Shown here: in pieces, positions 8,105 through 15,096 of the stretch | Position numbering within the stretch: the first letter of the stretch is position 1 | Layout: every line of letters starts with the position of its first letter | Assembly (NCBI GenBank): GCA_040880065.1 | Contig: JBBDJE010000040.1 | Location: forward strand, 1 to 20,214 | Source: Abyssibius sp040880065 | GTDB lineage: Bacteria > Pseudomonadota > Alphaproteobacteria > Rhodobacterales > Rhodobacteraceae | DNA length: 20,214 nt | Reading direction: 5' to 3' | Position numbers and translations under genes: made by a program | Notes under the pieces: generated by a model | Told to the model about the DNA's origin: nothing | What the model saw: the letters and a program-made list of their open reading frames with translations, nothing else | The model's database searches: none

Positions 8105-9538
8105 ATGATAGAACAAAACCTAGTCACCATCCTGCCCGAGCTGCTTTTGGCGGTATTCGCCATGGCAGCACTTATGCTCGGGGTTTGGCGCAATGGCAGC
8201 GATGTGCTGATCTTGTGGCTTTCCGCAGCCGCTATGGCGCTGGTTGGTCTTTGGATCGGCTTTGGTTATGAGGGCAGGCGCGAAGCATTTGACGGTTCTT
8301 TTATCGATGACCGTTTTGCGCGCTTTGCCAAAGTCACCATTCTGCTTTCAGCCTCGATCATCCTGCTGATGTCGCAAGACTATCTGCGCCGTGCAAAGTT
8401 GATGAAGTTCGAATTCCCCGTGCTGGTTGTGCTTGCCACCATTGGTATGATGATCATGGTTTCGGCTGGCGATCTTATCTCGCTTTACATGGGGCTGGAG
8501 CTGCAATCGCTTGCGCTTTACGTGGTGGCCTCATTCCGCCGCGATAACCTGAAATCCACCGAAGCGGGCCTGAAATACTTTGTGCTTGGCGCGCTCAGTT
8601 CGGGTTTGCTGCTTTATGGCGCGTCGCTGGTTTACGGCTTTACCGGCACCACAACCTTTAGCGGCATTGCTGGCGTTGTGTCTTCGCAAGAGCAAATGTC
8701 GCTTGGCCTGTTGTTTGGTCTGGTGTTTCTGGTGGTCGGCATGGCCTTCAAAATTTCGGCCGTGCCCTTTCATATGTGGACGCCGGATGTTTATGAAGGC
8801 TCGCCCACGCCGGTTACCGCGTTTTTCGCCACCGCGCCCAAAGTGGCCGCCGCGGCAATGTTCGCCCGCCTGCTGTTCAGCCCCTTTGGCGATGCCGTTG
8901 CCGAATGGCAGCAAATTCTGATCTTTTTGTCCATTGCGTCTATGTTTGTGGGTGCAATTGCCGCAATCGGCCAGACCAATATCAAACGGCTCATGGCCTA
9001 TTCTTCCATTGGCCATATGGGTTTTGCGCTGATGGGGCTTGCCGCTGGTGGTGTTGACGGGCTTTCGGCCACGCTGCTTTACATGGCGATTTACGTCACC
9101 ACCAATATCGGTGTGTTTGCCTTTATTCTGAATATGCGCCGCGACGATAGGGCCATCACCGATATCTACGCGCTTGGCATGTTCTCCAAAACCGATCCGG
9201 GCCGTGCGCTGGCGCTGGCCGTGCTGATGTTCAGCCTTGCAGGCCTGCCGCCGCTGGTTGGCTTCTTTGCGAAGTTCTATGTGCTGAGTGCTGCGATTGA
9301 TGCGGGCCTTGTCTGGTTTGCAATTGCCGGTGTTATCGCATCGGTCATTGCGGCGTTTTACTACCTGCGCATCATCTATATCCTGTATTTCGGTGCCGAG
9401 GTGGAGCCGCTGACAGGCCGCATTCCAATGCTGCACTGGCTGTTCTTATGGGGGTCTGCTGCGGCGATGGTTCTGGGCGTTATTAACCTGTTCGGGGTTG
9501 ATCGCATGGCCATGGCGGCTGCGCGGGCGTTGATGTAG
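8105..9538 (+). CDS. nuoN: NADH-quinone oxidoreductase subunit N (NuoN)
   Basis: Third antiporter-like proton-pumping subunit of complex I, 477 residues. E132 in YMGLELQSLALYVV and K216 in FKISAVPFHMWTPDVYEG are the expected charged membrane residues; KRLMAYSSIGHMG is the broken-helix motif. The upstream GGTAGAGACG gives a modest ribosome binding site. It is the last complex I gene; its stop lies 3 bases before birA, so transcription very probably continues into birA. Confidence 0.97.
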   Translation: MIEQNLVTILPELLLAVFAMAALMLGVWRNGSDVLILWLSAAAMALVGLWIGFGYEGRREAFDGSFIDDRFARFAKVTILLSASIILLMSQDYLRRAKLMKFEFPVLVVLATIGMMIMVSAGDLISLYMGLELQSLALYVVASFRRDNLKSTEAGLKYFVLGALSSGLLLYGASLVYGFTGTTTFSGIAGVVSSQEQMSLGLLFGLVFLVVGMAFKISAVPFHMWTPDVYEGSPTPVTAFFATAPKVAAAAMFARLLFSPFGDAVAEWQQILIFLSIASMFVGAIAAIGQTNIKRLMAYSSIGHMGFALMGLAAGGVDGLSATLLYMAIYVTTNIGVFAFILNMRRDDRAITDIYALGMFSKTDPGRALALAVLMFSLAGLPPLVGFFAKFYVLSAAIDAGLVWFAIAGVIASVIAAFYYLRIIYILYFGAEVEPLTGRIPMLHWLFLWGSAAAMVLGVINLFGVDRMAMAAARALM

Positions 9539-9541
9539 CCC

Positions 9542-10297
9542 ATGGCCGATTGGCCCGCGCAGGTGCAACGGCATATCTTTGCCGAGCTTGACAGCACCAA
9601 CGCGCAGGCGCGCCGCCATCTTGAGCAAGGCGCGCCGCCCGCCGATGCCTGGTTTATGGCGCATAGCCAAACCGCAGCGCGGGGCAGGCGGGGCCGCCAC
9701 TGGCACGCACCGGCGGGCAACTTTATGGCCAGCCTTTTGCTTGGGCTTGATGTTCCGGCAGCCGCGGCAGCGCAGCGCAGCTTTGTTGCCGCACTTGCCG
9801 TGCATGACACATTGGTCGCGCTTACCGGGCGTGGCGATATTTTCACGCTGAAATGGCCAAATGATGTGTTGGCCCGTGGCCAGAAGGTTGCAGGCATCTT
9901 GCTGGAAACGGCGGGCAGCGGTGCACGGGTTGACCATCTGATCATCGGTATCGGCGTAAATCTTGCGCATGCGCCCACCCCCGAGGCGGTTGAGCCCGGC
10001 GCAATACCACCCATTTCGCTGCAACAAGCCAGCGGCATTACGGCCAGCCCAGAGGTATTCTTGAACTGCCTTGCCCCGAATTATGCCATCCGCGAAGCAC
10101 AGTTGCGCGAAAGCGGGTTTGCCGCCATTCGCCACGATTGGCTGGACCGTGCTGCCAACCTTGGCGCGACCATTACCGCCAAGCTGGGGGACCGCATTGA
10201 AACCGGCATTTTTGAAACGCTCGATGAAACCGGGGCCTTGCTCTTGCGCAGTGCCACCGGAACACAGACAATTGCTGCGGCAGATATTTATTTCTAG
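9542..10297 (+). CDS. birA: Biotin--[acetyl-CoA-carboxylase] ligase (BirA), catalytic domain only
   Basis: Attaches biotin, through biotinyl-AMP, to the lysine of biotin carboxyl carrier domains such as that of acetyl-CoA carboxylase. The 251-residue protein shows the family motifs: LDSTN at 16-20, the nucleotide-binding glycine/arginine loop ARGRRGRHW at 46-54, KWPNDVL at 104-110 and IIGIGVNL. A small SH3-like C-terminal part follows. No N-terminal helix-turn-helix is present, so this is a monofunctional ligase and not a DNA-binding repressor as in E. coli. It starts 3 bases after nuoN. A birA homologue downstream of the complex I genes is also known in Paracoccus (recalled, not checked). 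Confidence 0.94.
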   Translation: MADWPAQVQRHIFAELDSTNAQARRHLEQGAPPADAWFMAHSQTAARGRRGRHWHAPAGNFMASLLLGLDVPAAAAAQRSFVAALAVHDTLVALTGRGDIFTLKWPNDVLARGQKVAGILLETAGSGARVDHLIIGIGVNLAHAPTPEAVEPGAIPPISLQQASGITASPEVFLNCLAPNYAIREAQLRESGFAAIRHDWLDRAANLGATITAKLGDRIETGIFETLDETGALLLRSATGTQTIAAADIYF

Positions 10298-10308
10298 CCG
10301 TAATTTGC

Positions 10309-10312
10309 GGAG
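10309..10312 (+). promoter_or_regulatory. Ribosome binding site that decides the coaX start
   Basis: GGAG lies 8 bases ahead of the ATG at 10321 and overlaps the alternative GTG at 10312. The spacing makes the ATG the likely start. Confidence 0.7.
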
Positions 10313-10320
10313 TGAAGCCC

Positions 10321-11100
10321 ATGCTTCTGGCCATTGATGTCGGCAATACCAACGCCGTTTTTGCGCTTCATGACGGCAAGCGCCTGCTTGGACAGTGGCG
10401 CTGCGTGTCGGACTACCGGCGCACCGCCGATGAATACTATGTCTGGCTCAAGCAGCTTATGGAATATGCGGGCATTACAGGGGCAATCCGCCGGGTGATC
10501 ATTTCCTCTACCGCGCCACGTGTCGTGTTTAATTTGCGCGTGCTGGCAGACCGCTATTTCAACTGCCGCCCCATGGTCATCGGCAAGCCCGATGTCGACC
10601 TTGGCGTGCCTGTGCGGGTAGATGCCGACACCCGTGTCGGCCCCGACAGGCTGGTCAACACCGTGGCCGGGTTCAACCGCTACGGGCCGGAACTGGTTGT
10701 TGTTGATTTTGGCACCGCCACCACCTTTGATGTAGTCGGCCATGATGGCGCATATGAAGGCGGCGTTATCGCGCCCGGTGTGAACCTGTCGCTGGAAGCC
10801 TTGCACCAGGCTGCCGCAGCACTCCCTCATATTGATGTAACCAAGCCTGACAAAGTCGTTGGCACGAATACGGTTGCGTGCATGCAGTCGGGCATATACT
10901 GGGGCTATATCGGGCTTGTAGAAGGCCTGTGCCGCCGTATCGCGACAGAACGCGGGCGCGACATGAAATTTATCGGGACTGGTGGGCTATCACCGCTATT
11001 CGCGCAGGGCACGGATATTTTCCACGCCATTGACACCGATCTTACAATTCACGGTCTGGTGCTTATCGCCAGCCGAAATCAAGAAAGTACTTACGTATGA
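10321..11100 (+). CDS. coaX: Type III pantothenate kinase (CoaX)
   Basis: Phosphorylates pantothenate, the first step of coenzyme A synthesis, in the cytosol. Family motifs of this ASKHA-fold enzyme are present: DVGNTN at 6-11 (phosphate loop), GPDR at 107-110, DFGTATTFD at 129-137 and GGVIAPG at 147-153. I start it at the ATG at 10321, giving 259 residues beginning MLLAIDVGNTN as in the family; a GTG at 10312 would add three residues but overlaps the GGAG site. It lies 23 bases after birA, and its stop overlaps the rnj start (ATGA). Together with birA this places two cofactor genes behind the respiratory operon. Confidence 0.95.
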   Translation: MLLAIDVGNTNAVFALHDGKRLLGQWRCVSDYRRTADEYYVWLKQLMEYAGITGAIRRVIISSTAPRVVFNLRVLADRYFNCRPMVIGKPDVDLGVPVRVDADTRVGPDRLVNTVAGFNRYGPELVVVDFGTATTFDVVGHDGAYEGGVIAPGVNLSLEALHQAAAALPHIDVTKPDKVVGTNTVACMQSGIYWGYIGLVEGLCRRIATERGRDMKFIGTGGLSPLFAQGTDIFHAIDTDLTIHGLVLIASRNQESTYV

Positions 11101-12770
11101 GCAAGAAAAACCGGCTGATTTATTTGCCGCTTGGCGGGGCCGGTGAAATCGGCATGAACATGTATGTTTATGGCTACGGGCCAGCGGGCAAGGAAGACTA
11201 CATCCTTGTCGAAGCTGGCGTCACCTTTCCCGATATGGATGGCACACCGGGTGTTGACCTGATCATGGCCGACGCATCGTGGATTATCGAGCGTGCCGAC
11301 CGTCTGGTCGCCATTTTCATTACCCACGCGCATGAAGACCATGTTGGCGCGCTTGGCCTGCTTTGGCCACAGCTTCAAGCGCCGGTCTATACGCGCAAGT
11401 TTACCGCCGCGATTGCCAAAAACAAAATGGAACGCGCCGGTGTTGATGCGGCCAATGTCAAAACCGTTGGCCCCATGCCGGAAATGGTTGAAGCCGGGCC
11501 GTTCAAGGTGGGTTTTTTGCCGCTTTCGCATTCCATCCCCGAAGCCAGCGCCCTTGTGATTGACACACCGGCCGGCCGCCTTGTGCATACCGGCGATTTC
11601 AAGTGCGACCCCAACCCGCTTGTGGGCGAACCGTTTGACCCTGACGCAATGCGCGAGGTTGCCAAGCCCGGTGTGTTGGCGCTGCTTTGCGATAGCACAA
11701 ATGTATTCTCTGAGCATCCGGGCCGCTCGGAAGCCAGCCTGCGCGAGCCGATAACCGAGCTTATGGCAACGGCCAGCGGCCTTGTTGTGGCCACGACCTT
11801 CGCCTCCAACGTGGCCCGCCTCAAAACCCTTGCCGAAGGTGCTAAAGCGGCTGGCCGTTCGGTTGTGGTGCTCGGCCGTGCAATGCGCACGATGATTCAG
11901 ACCGGCGTTGAAACCGGCGTGCTGAAAGATTTTCCGGCGGTGGTTGATATTGATCTGGCCAATGACATGCCGCGGGGCAAGGTGATGGTGCTGGCCACCG
12001 GCAGCCAGGGCGAGCGGCGCGCCGCATCCGCCCAACTGGCGGGCGATGGCTATATGGGCCTGAGCCTGAAGCCGAATGATACGTTCCTGTTTTCCTCCAA
12101 AACCATTCCGGGCAATGAAACCGGTGTGGCGCGCATTTGGAATGCGCTGGCTGAAAAGGGCGTGAATGTGGTTGCCGATGATGACCGTTACCATGTTTCA
12201 GGCCATGCCAACCGCCCGGACCTGCTGGAAATGCAGGCGCTGATCAACCCGCAGATTGTAGTGCCCATACATGGCGAATATCGCCACCTGCGAAAACTTG
12301 CCGAGCTTTCCGATGCTAATGGCCGCAAGACCGTGATCGCCCCCAATGGCAGCATGGTCGATTTGAGCGCCGAGCGCCCGAAAGTGGTGGAGCATATCGA
12401 GGCGGGCCGCACATATCTGGACGGCACCGAACTCATCAACGCGCTTGACGGGATTGTACGCGAACGCATGCATATGGCCCTGCGCGGCCATGTCATCGTG
12501 AATATCATGCTTGATGACAGCGGCGAGGTGCTTGACGCGCCTTGGGCTGAAACGCTCGGCATTCCTGCGCCAAAAGGCGATTTTGAAGCGCTTTCGGCGG
12601 CAATTGAAGAAGGTGTTGCAGCCGAGCTTTCCCGCGCCAAAAACCGTGATCTTGATAAGGATGGCAAGGTCGAGGAACTTGTAAAGCGCGCGGTCAACAA
12701 GGTGTGCAAAGCCGAATCCGGCAAAAAGCCGGTTTGCACCGTGCTGATCAACCGGATGGAATACGAGTAG
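11097..12770 (+). CDS. rnj: Ribonuclease J
   Basis: Metallo-beta-lactamase/beta-CASP ribonuclease with 5'-exonuclease and endonuclease activity; in alphaproteobacteria it takes part in rRNA maturation and mRNA turnover. The 557-residue protein shows the zinc-site motif HAHEDH at 77-82, then HSIPEASALVI, HTGDFKCDP and LLCDSTN, and the beta-CASP motifs (ATGSQGE, SGHANRPDLLEM, PIHGEYRHL). The C-terminal domain is present. The start overlaps the coaX stop by four bases, implying translational coupling. Its TAG stop directly touches the stop of the convergent lipoprotein gene, with no terminator between them. A DNA-repair role can be excluded by the RNase J-type motif set. Confidence 0.94.
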   Translation: MSKKNRLIYLPLGGAGEIGMNMYVYGYGPAGKEDYILVEAGVTFPDMDGTPGVDLIMADASWIIERADRLVAIFITHAHEDHVGALGLLWPQLQAPVYTRKFTAAIAKNKMERAGVDAANVKTVGPMPEMVEAGPFKVGFLPLSHSIPEASALVIDTPAGRLVHTGDFKCDPNPLVGEPFDPDAMREVAKPGVLALLCDSTNVFSEHPGRSEASLREPITELMATASGLVVATTFASNVARLKTLAEGAKAAGRSVVVLGRAMRTMIQTGVETGVLKDFPAVVDIDLANDMPRGKVMVLATGSQGERRAASAQLAGDGYMGLSLKPNDTFLFSSKTIPGNETGVARIWNALAEKGVNVVADDDRYHVSGHANRPDLLEMQALINPQIVVPIHGEYRHLRKLAELSDANGRKTVIAPNGSMVDLSAERPKVVEHIEAGRTYLDGTELINALDGIVRERMHMALRGHVIVNIMLDDSGEVLDAPWAETLGIPAPKGDFEALSAAIEEGVAAELSRAKNRDLDKDGKVEELVKRAVNKVCKAESGKKPVCTVLINRMEYE

Positions 12771-13322
12771 CTAGCGCACCAACCGCGAGTATTTGGCGCC
12801 GGCAAGCGAGGCGCCAACAATCAGCCCGCGGTTGCCAAAAACAACGGCAATGACAGGGCGGTTCGATGTGGTCGATGACAGACCAACCGCGCCGCCCTCG
12901 TCTTCTACCACGACCTCGGCATCAACGCCGATCTGCCAACCATCGGATATGCGAAAATCGCGCAGGGCTTCCGGTGTCATGAAAAACAGCACATGGCTGT
13001 ATTGCTGCCCGCCAATTTGCCAGCCAAGCGAGGCCGAGGCGACCGAGAAATAATCAACCGTGGCGTTGCCAATGCGCAGCGCCCCTTCGCCATAAGAGCC
13101 GCCAATAAACAGCCCGCCTTTGGTGACCGAGGGCATAACCAGCAGCGCCGCCGCATCTTGCGCAGCCGCGCGCGAGCCGGGAATACTGGCATACATCCGC
13201 GTTAGCGCGTCATCGACATTGGCATCAATCTGCGATGCCGACCCGGTAATGGCACCATTGGCGCAGCCGCCAAGGGCCGCGGCACCTGCCACAACAAAAC
13301 CACGGCGTGTTAAAGTGTTCAT
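12771..13322 (-). CDS. SYLF-domain (Ysc84-like) lipoprotein
   Basis: Small secreted protein of the SYLF/Ysc84 family, whose eukaryotic members bind lipids; the bacterial role is unknown. I start at the ATG whose codon ends at 13322, preceded by GGAGAG, giving 183 residues. The N terminus has a twin arginine at 6-7, a short hydrophobic stretch and the lipobox LGGC at 17-20, so it is probably a lipoprotein with C20 as anchor, possibly exported by Tat. The SYLF domain fills about 55-175: PSVTKGGLFIGGSYGEG, SASLGWQIGGQQYS and VLFFMTPEALRDF are characteristic. A start 22 codons further upstream is open but has no signal-like N terminus. It is convergent with rnj and downstream of hemB on the same strand, 110 bases away. 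Confidence 0.85.
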   Translation of the reverse strand: MNTLTRRGFVVAGAAALGGCANGAITGSASQIDANVDDALTRMYASIPGSRAAAQDAAALLVMPSVTKGGLFIGGSYGEGALRIGNATVDYFSVASASLGWQIGGQQYSHVLFFMTPEALRDFRISDGWQIGVDAEVVVEDEGGAVGLSSTTSNRPVIAVVFGNRGLIVGASLAGAKYSRLVR

Positions 13323-13415
13323 CTGCTCGCTCTCCATATATCTGGGCCAGTCTTTGCCAGCTTTCGCTAAATCTAGCATGGTTTTCACAGTTCAGCCAGA
13401 AATTGCATTATCTAT

Positions 13416-13429
13416 GGCGGCTTGCCGCC
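13416..13429 (-). terminator. GC-rich stem-loop just after hemB, possible terminator
   Basis: GGCGGC and GCCGCC form a perfect 6-bp dyad starting 3 bases beyond the hemB stop. It could end hemB transcripts or protect their 3' end. No T-run follows in the direction of hemB, so it is a weak terminator candidate at best. The rest of the space up to the lipoprotein gene shows no convincing promoter. Confidence 0.35.
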
Positions 13430-13432
13430 TAT

Positions 13433-14431
13433 TTATCCGTGCAGGCTTTCGGCAATGCGTGGTGCGAAATAGCTGAGCACCCCGTCACAGCCCGCGCGTT
13501 TGAACGCAAGAAGCGATTCCACCATCGCCCGATCGCCGTCAAGCCAGCCGTTTTGCGCCGCGGCCATGATCATCGCGTATTCGCCCGATACCTGATAGGC
13601 GAAGGTCGGCACGCCGAACTGGCGTTTCACACGGCTGCAAATATCCAGATAGGGCATGCCGGGCTTGACCATCACCATATCGGCCCCTTCGCCAATATCG
13701 CGCGCCACTTCGCGCAGGGCTTCATCAGAATTGGCCGGGTCCATCTGGTAGGTTTTCTTGTCGCCCTTCAGCAGCGAACTTGCCCCGACTGCATCACGAA
13801 ACGGGCCATAAAAGGCGCTGGCATATTTGGCGGCGTAAGACATGATTGCTGTGTCCTGCCGCCCGTTTTCTTCCAGCGCGCGGCGGATAACACCAATGCG
13901 GCCATCCATCATATCGGACGGGCCAAGAATGTCGGCACCGGCCTCAGCTTGCACCAATGCCTGTTTTACAAGGCAGTCGAGCGTTTCGTCGTTTATGACC
14001 ACACCATCGCGCACAATCCCGTCATGCCCGTCGCTGTTGTAAGGGTCAAGCGCCACGTCAAGCATGATGCCCATATCCGGCAGGGCGGCTTTAATCGCGG
14101 CGGTGGCGCGGTTTACAAGGTTATCCGGGTTCCAGGCTTGCTCGGCTCCCGGCGTTTTCAGTGCTGCATCGGTGTAGGGAAACAGCGCCATGCAGCGAAT
14201 GCCAAGTGTGGCCGCGTGCTGTGCCGCTTTTACCGCGCGGTCAACCGACAGGCGCGAAACGCCCGGCATCGCGGCAACAGGCTCTTCAACCCCATCACCA
14301 TCGCGCACAAAAACCGGCCAGATCAGGTCGGCCACATCGAGGCGGTTCTCGGCTACCATTTCGCGCAACCAAGCGGTGCGGCGCAGGCGGCGCGAGCGGG
14401 CAAGCGGGTAGGGGGCGACGGTCGGGGTCAT
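13433..14431 (-). CDS. hemB: Porphobilinogen synthase (delta-aminolevulinic acid dehydratase, HemB)
   Basis: Condenses two 5-aminolevulinate molecules to porphobilinogen in haem (and, where present, bacteriochlorophyll and cobalamin) synthesis. The 332-residue protein has both active-site lysines: K202 in SYAAKYASAFYGP, and K256 in MVMVKPGMPYLD, which forms the Schiff base. The cysteine-rich zinc motif of zinc-type enzymes is replaced by DVALDPYNSDGHDG at 125-138, so this is a zinc-independent type. I start at the codon ending at 14431 because GAGGAG precedes it and the protein then begins MTPTVAPYPLARSRRLRR, as is usual; the longer open frame upstream has no family similarity. It is divergent from the membrane protein gene at 14544. 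Confidence 0.95.
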   Translation of the reverse strand: MTPTVAPYPLARSRRLRRTAWLREMVAENRLDVADLIWPVFVRDGDGVEEPVAAMPGVSRLSVDRAVKAAQHAATLGIRCMALFPYTDAALKTPGAEQAWNPDNLVNRATAAIKAALPDMGIMLDVALDPYNSDGHDGIVRDGVVINDETLDCLVKQALVQAEAGADILGPSDMMDGRIGVIRRALEENGRQDTAIMSYAAKYASAFYGPFRDAVGASSLLKGDKKTYQMDPANSDEALREVARDIGEGADMVMVKPGMPYLDICSRVKRQFGVPTFAYQVSGEYAMIMAAAQNGWLDGDRAMVESLLAFKRAGCDGVLSYFAPRIAESLHG

Positions 14432-14492
14432 CACAATCTCCTCTTTCAGCCTGAATGCCACGTGAATGCCGCCTCGCCAAGCGGTTTTGTAA

Positions 14493-14520
14493 TTGAATCG
14501 CCCGCCAAAAACCTTAGGTT
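14493..14520 (+). promoter_or_regulatory. Possible sigma70-type promoter for the membrane protein gene
   Basis: TTGAAT and TAGGTT are separated by 16 bases in the 112-base space divergent from hemB, about 23 bases ahead of the GTG start. The match is only moderate; no comparable promoter for hemB could be picked on the other strand. Confidence 0.3.
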
Positions 14521-14532
14521 TGGCAAGCCGAT

Positions 14533-14537
14533 AGGAG
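14533..14537 (+). promoter_or_regulatory. Ribosome binding site that selects a GTG start
   Basis: AGGAG ends 6 bases before the GTG at 14544. An out-of-frame ATG at 14540 is only 2 bases from it, too close for normal initiation, so the GTG is preferred. Confidence 0.65.
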
Positions 14538-14543
14538 ATATGC

Positions 14544-15059
14544 GTGTTCAGCTTAGAAATTCTCGATCTCAACAGTTTTTGGAGCCTCTGGTACTGGATC
14601 CTGACCGTGGTCGCCTGGTCGATGAACTCGCATTTCACCATGGGCGTGCCACATGATTGCGTGCAGCGTGCCGAGCGTTTGGGCGGCGCCTGGGAAGAGC
14701 ATGTCGATGCACTTGCCGTGGTTTATTCTACCCGCCTGCGCTATTTTGTTGATCGCGGCGGTGTGTTCATGGCTGGGTTTGTGGCGTTTTTTCTGGCGGC
14801 GCTTCTCACGCTTGGTTTTGGTTTTGGTTCGGAAATTGCGCAGGCAATGTCTATGCTGCTTGTGCCGCTGATGTTTGCCAATATCTTCACCGTGCGGCTG
14901 GCATTCAGGGTTGAGCGCGAGGGGCTGAAAGGCGCGCCGCTGCGCATCGCTTTGTCGCGGCGGCGGCTATGGAATCAGGTCATCGGGCTTTTTGCCATAA
15001 TGGCGCAAACCGTGGTGGCCACGTGGTATTTCCTGAATGTCATGAACACCGCGCATTAG
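14544..15059 (+). CDS. Four-helix inner-membrane protein of unknown function
   Basis: The 171-residue product has four likely membrane spans at about 12-28, 74-94, 99-119 and 143-165. A conserved-looking cytoplasmic stretch lies between the first two (MGVPHDCVQRAERLGG, about 33-48). The pattern of the first 45 residues (DLNSFWSLWYW, then HFTMGVPHDCVQRA) resembles a Rhodobacterales-restricted family that databases often label 'component of SufBCD complex'. I recall that label from memory and know of no experimental basis for it; no suf gene is visible here. Initiation is at GTG, behind a good AGGAG. The gene is divergent from hemB and 37 bases ahead of mfd. It is a real gene by codon use and ribosome binding site; the function is open. 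Confidence 0.8.
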   Translation: MFSLEILDLNSFWSLWYWILTVVAWSMNSHFTMGVPHDCVQRAERLGGAWEEHVDALAVVYSTRLRYFVDRGGVFMAGFVAFFLAALLTLGFGFGSEIAQAMSMLLVPLMFANIFTVRLAFRVEREGLKGAPLRIALSRRRLWNQVIGLFAIMAQTVVATWYFLNVMNTAH

Positions 15060-15096
15060 GCTTGCCAATGAATTGTTCACTTGCTAGGCGGCGCGC

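Noticed and set aside
11091..12194. 367-codon minus-strand open frame opposite rnj
   Set aside because: Antisense shadow of RNase J with low-complexity composition and no ribosome binding site or family resemblance.
14432..14641. Longer hemB open frame of 402 codons
   Set aside because: The extra 70 residues cross the divergent gene start and have no counterpart in the family; the start at 14431 has GAGGAG at normal spacing.
13307..14656. 449-codon plus-strand open frame opposite hemB
   Set aside because: It lies antisense to a clear hemB; its translation is rich in Arg, His and Gly without family motifs, as expected from the complement of GC-rich coding DNA. Only its last 39 codons, from the ATG at 14540, are mentioned as a start competitor.
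15062..15090. TTGCCA and TAGGCG with a 17-base spacer ahead of mfd
   Set aside because: The -35 box is good but the -10 box matches the consensus poorly, and the start site would fall at the ATG itself. Too weak to call a promoter without transcript data.
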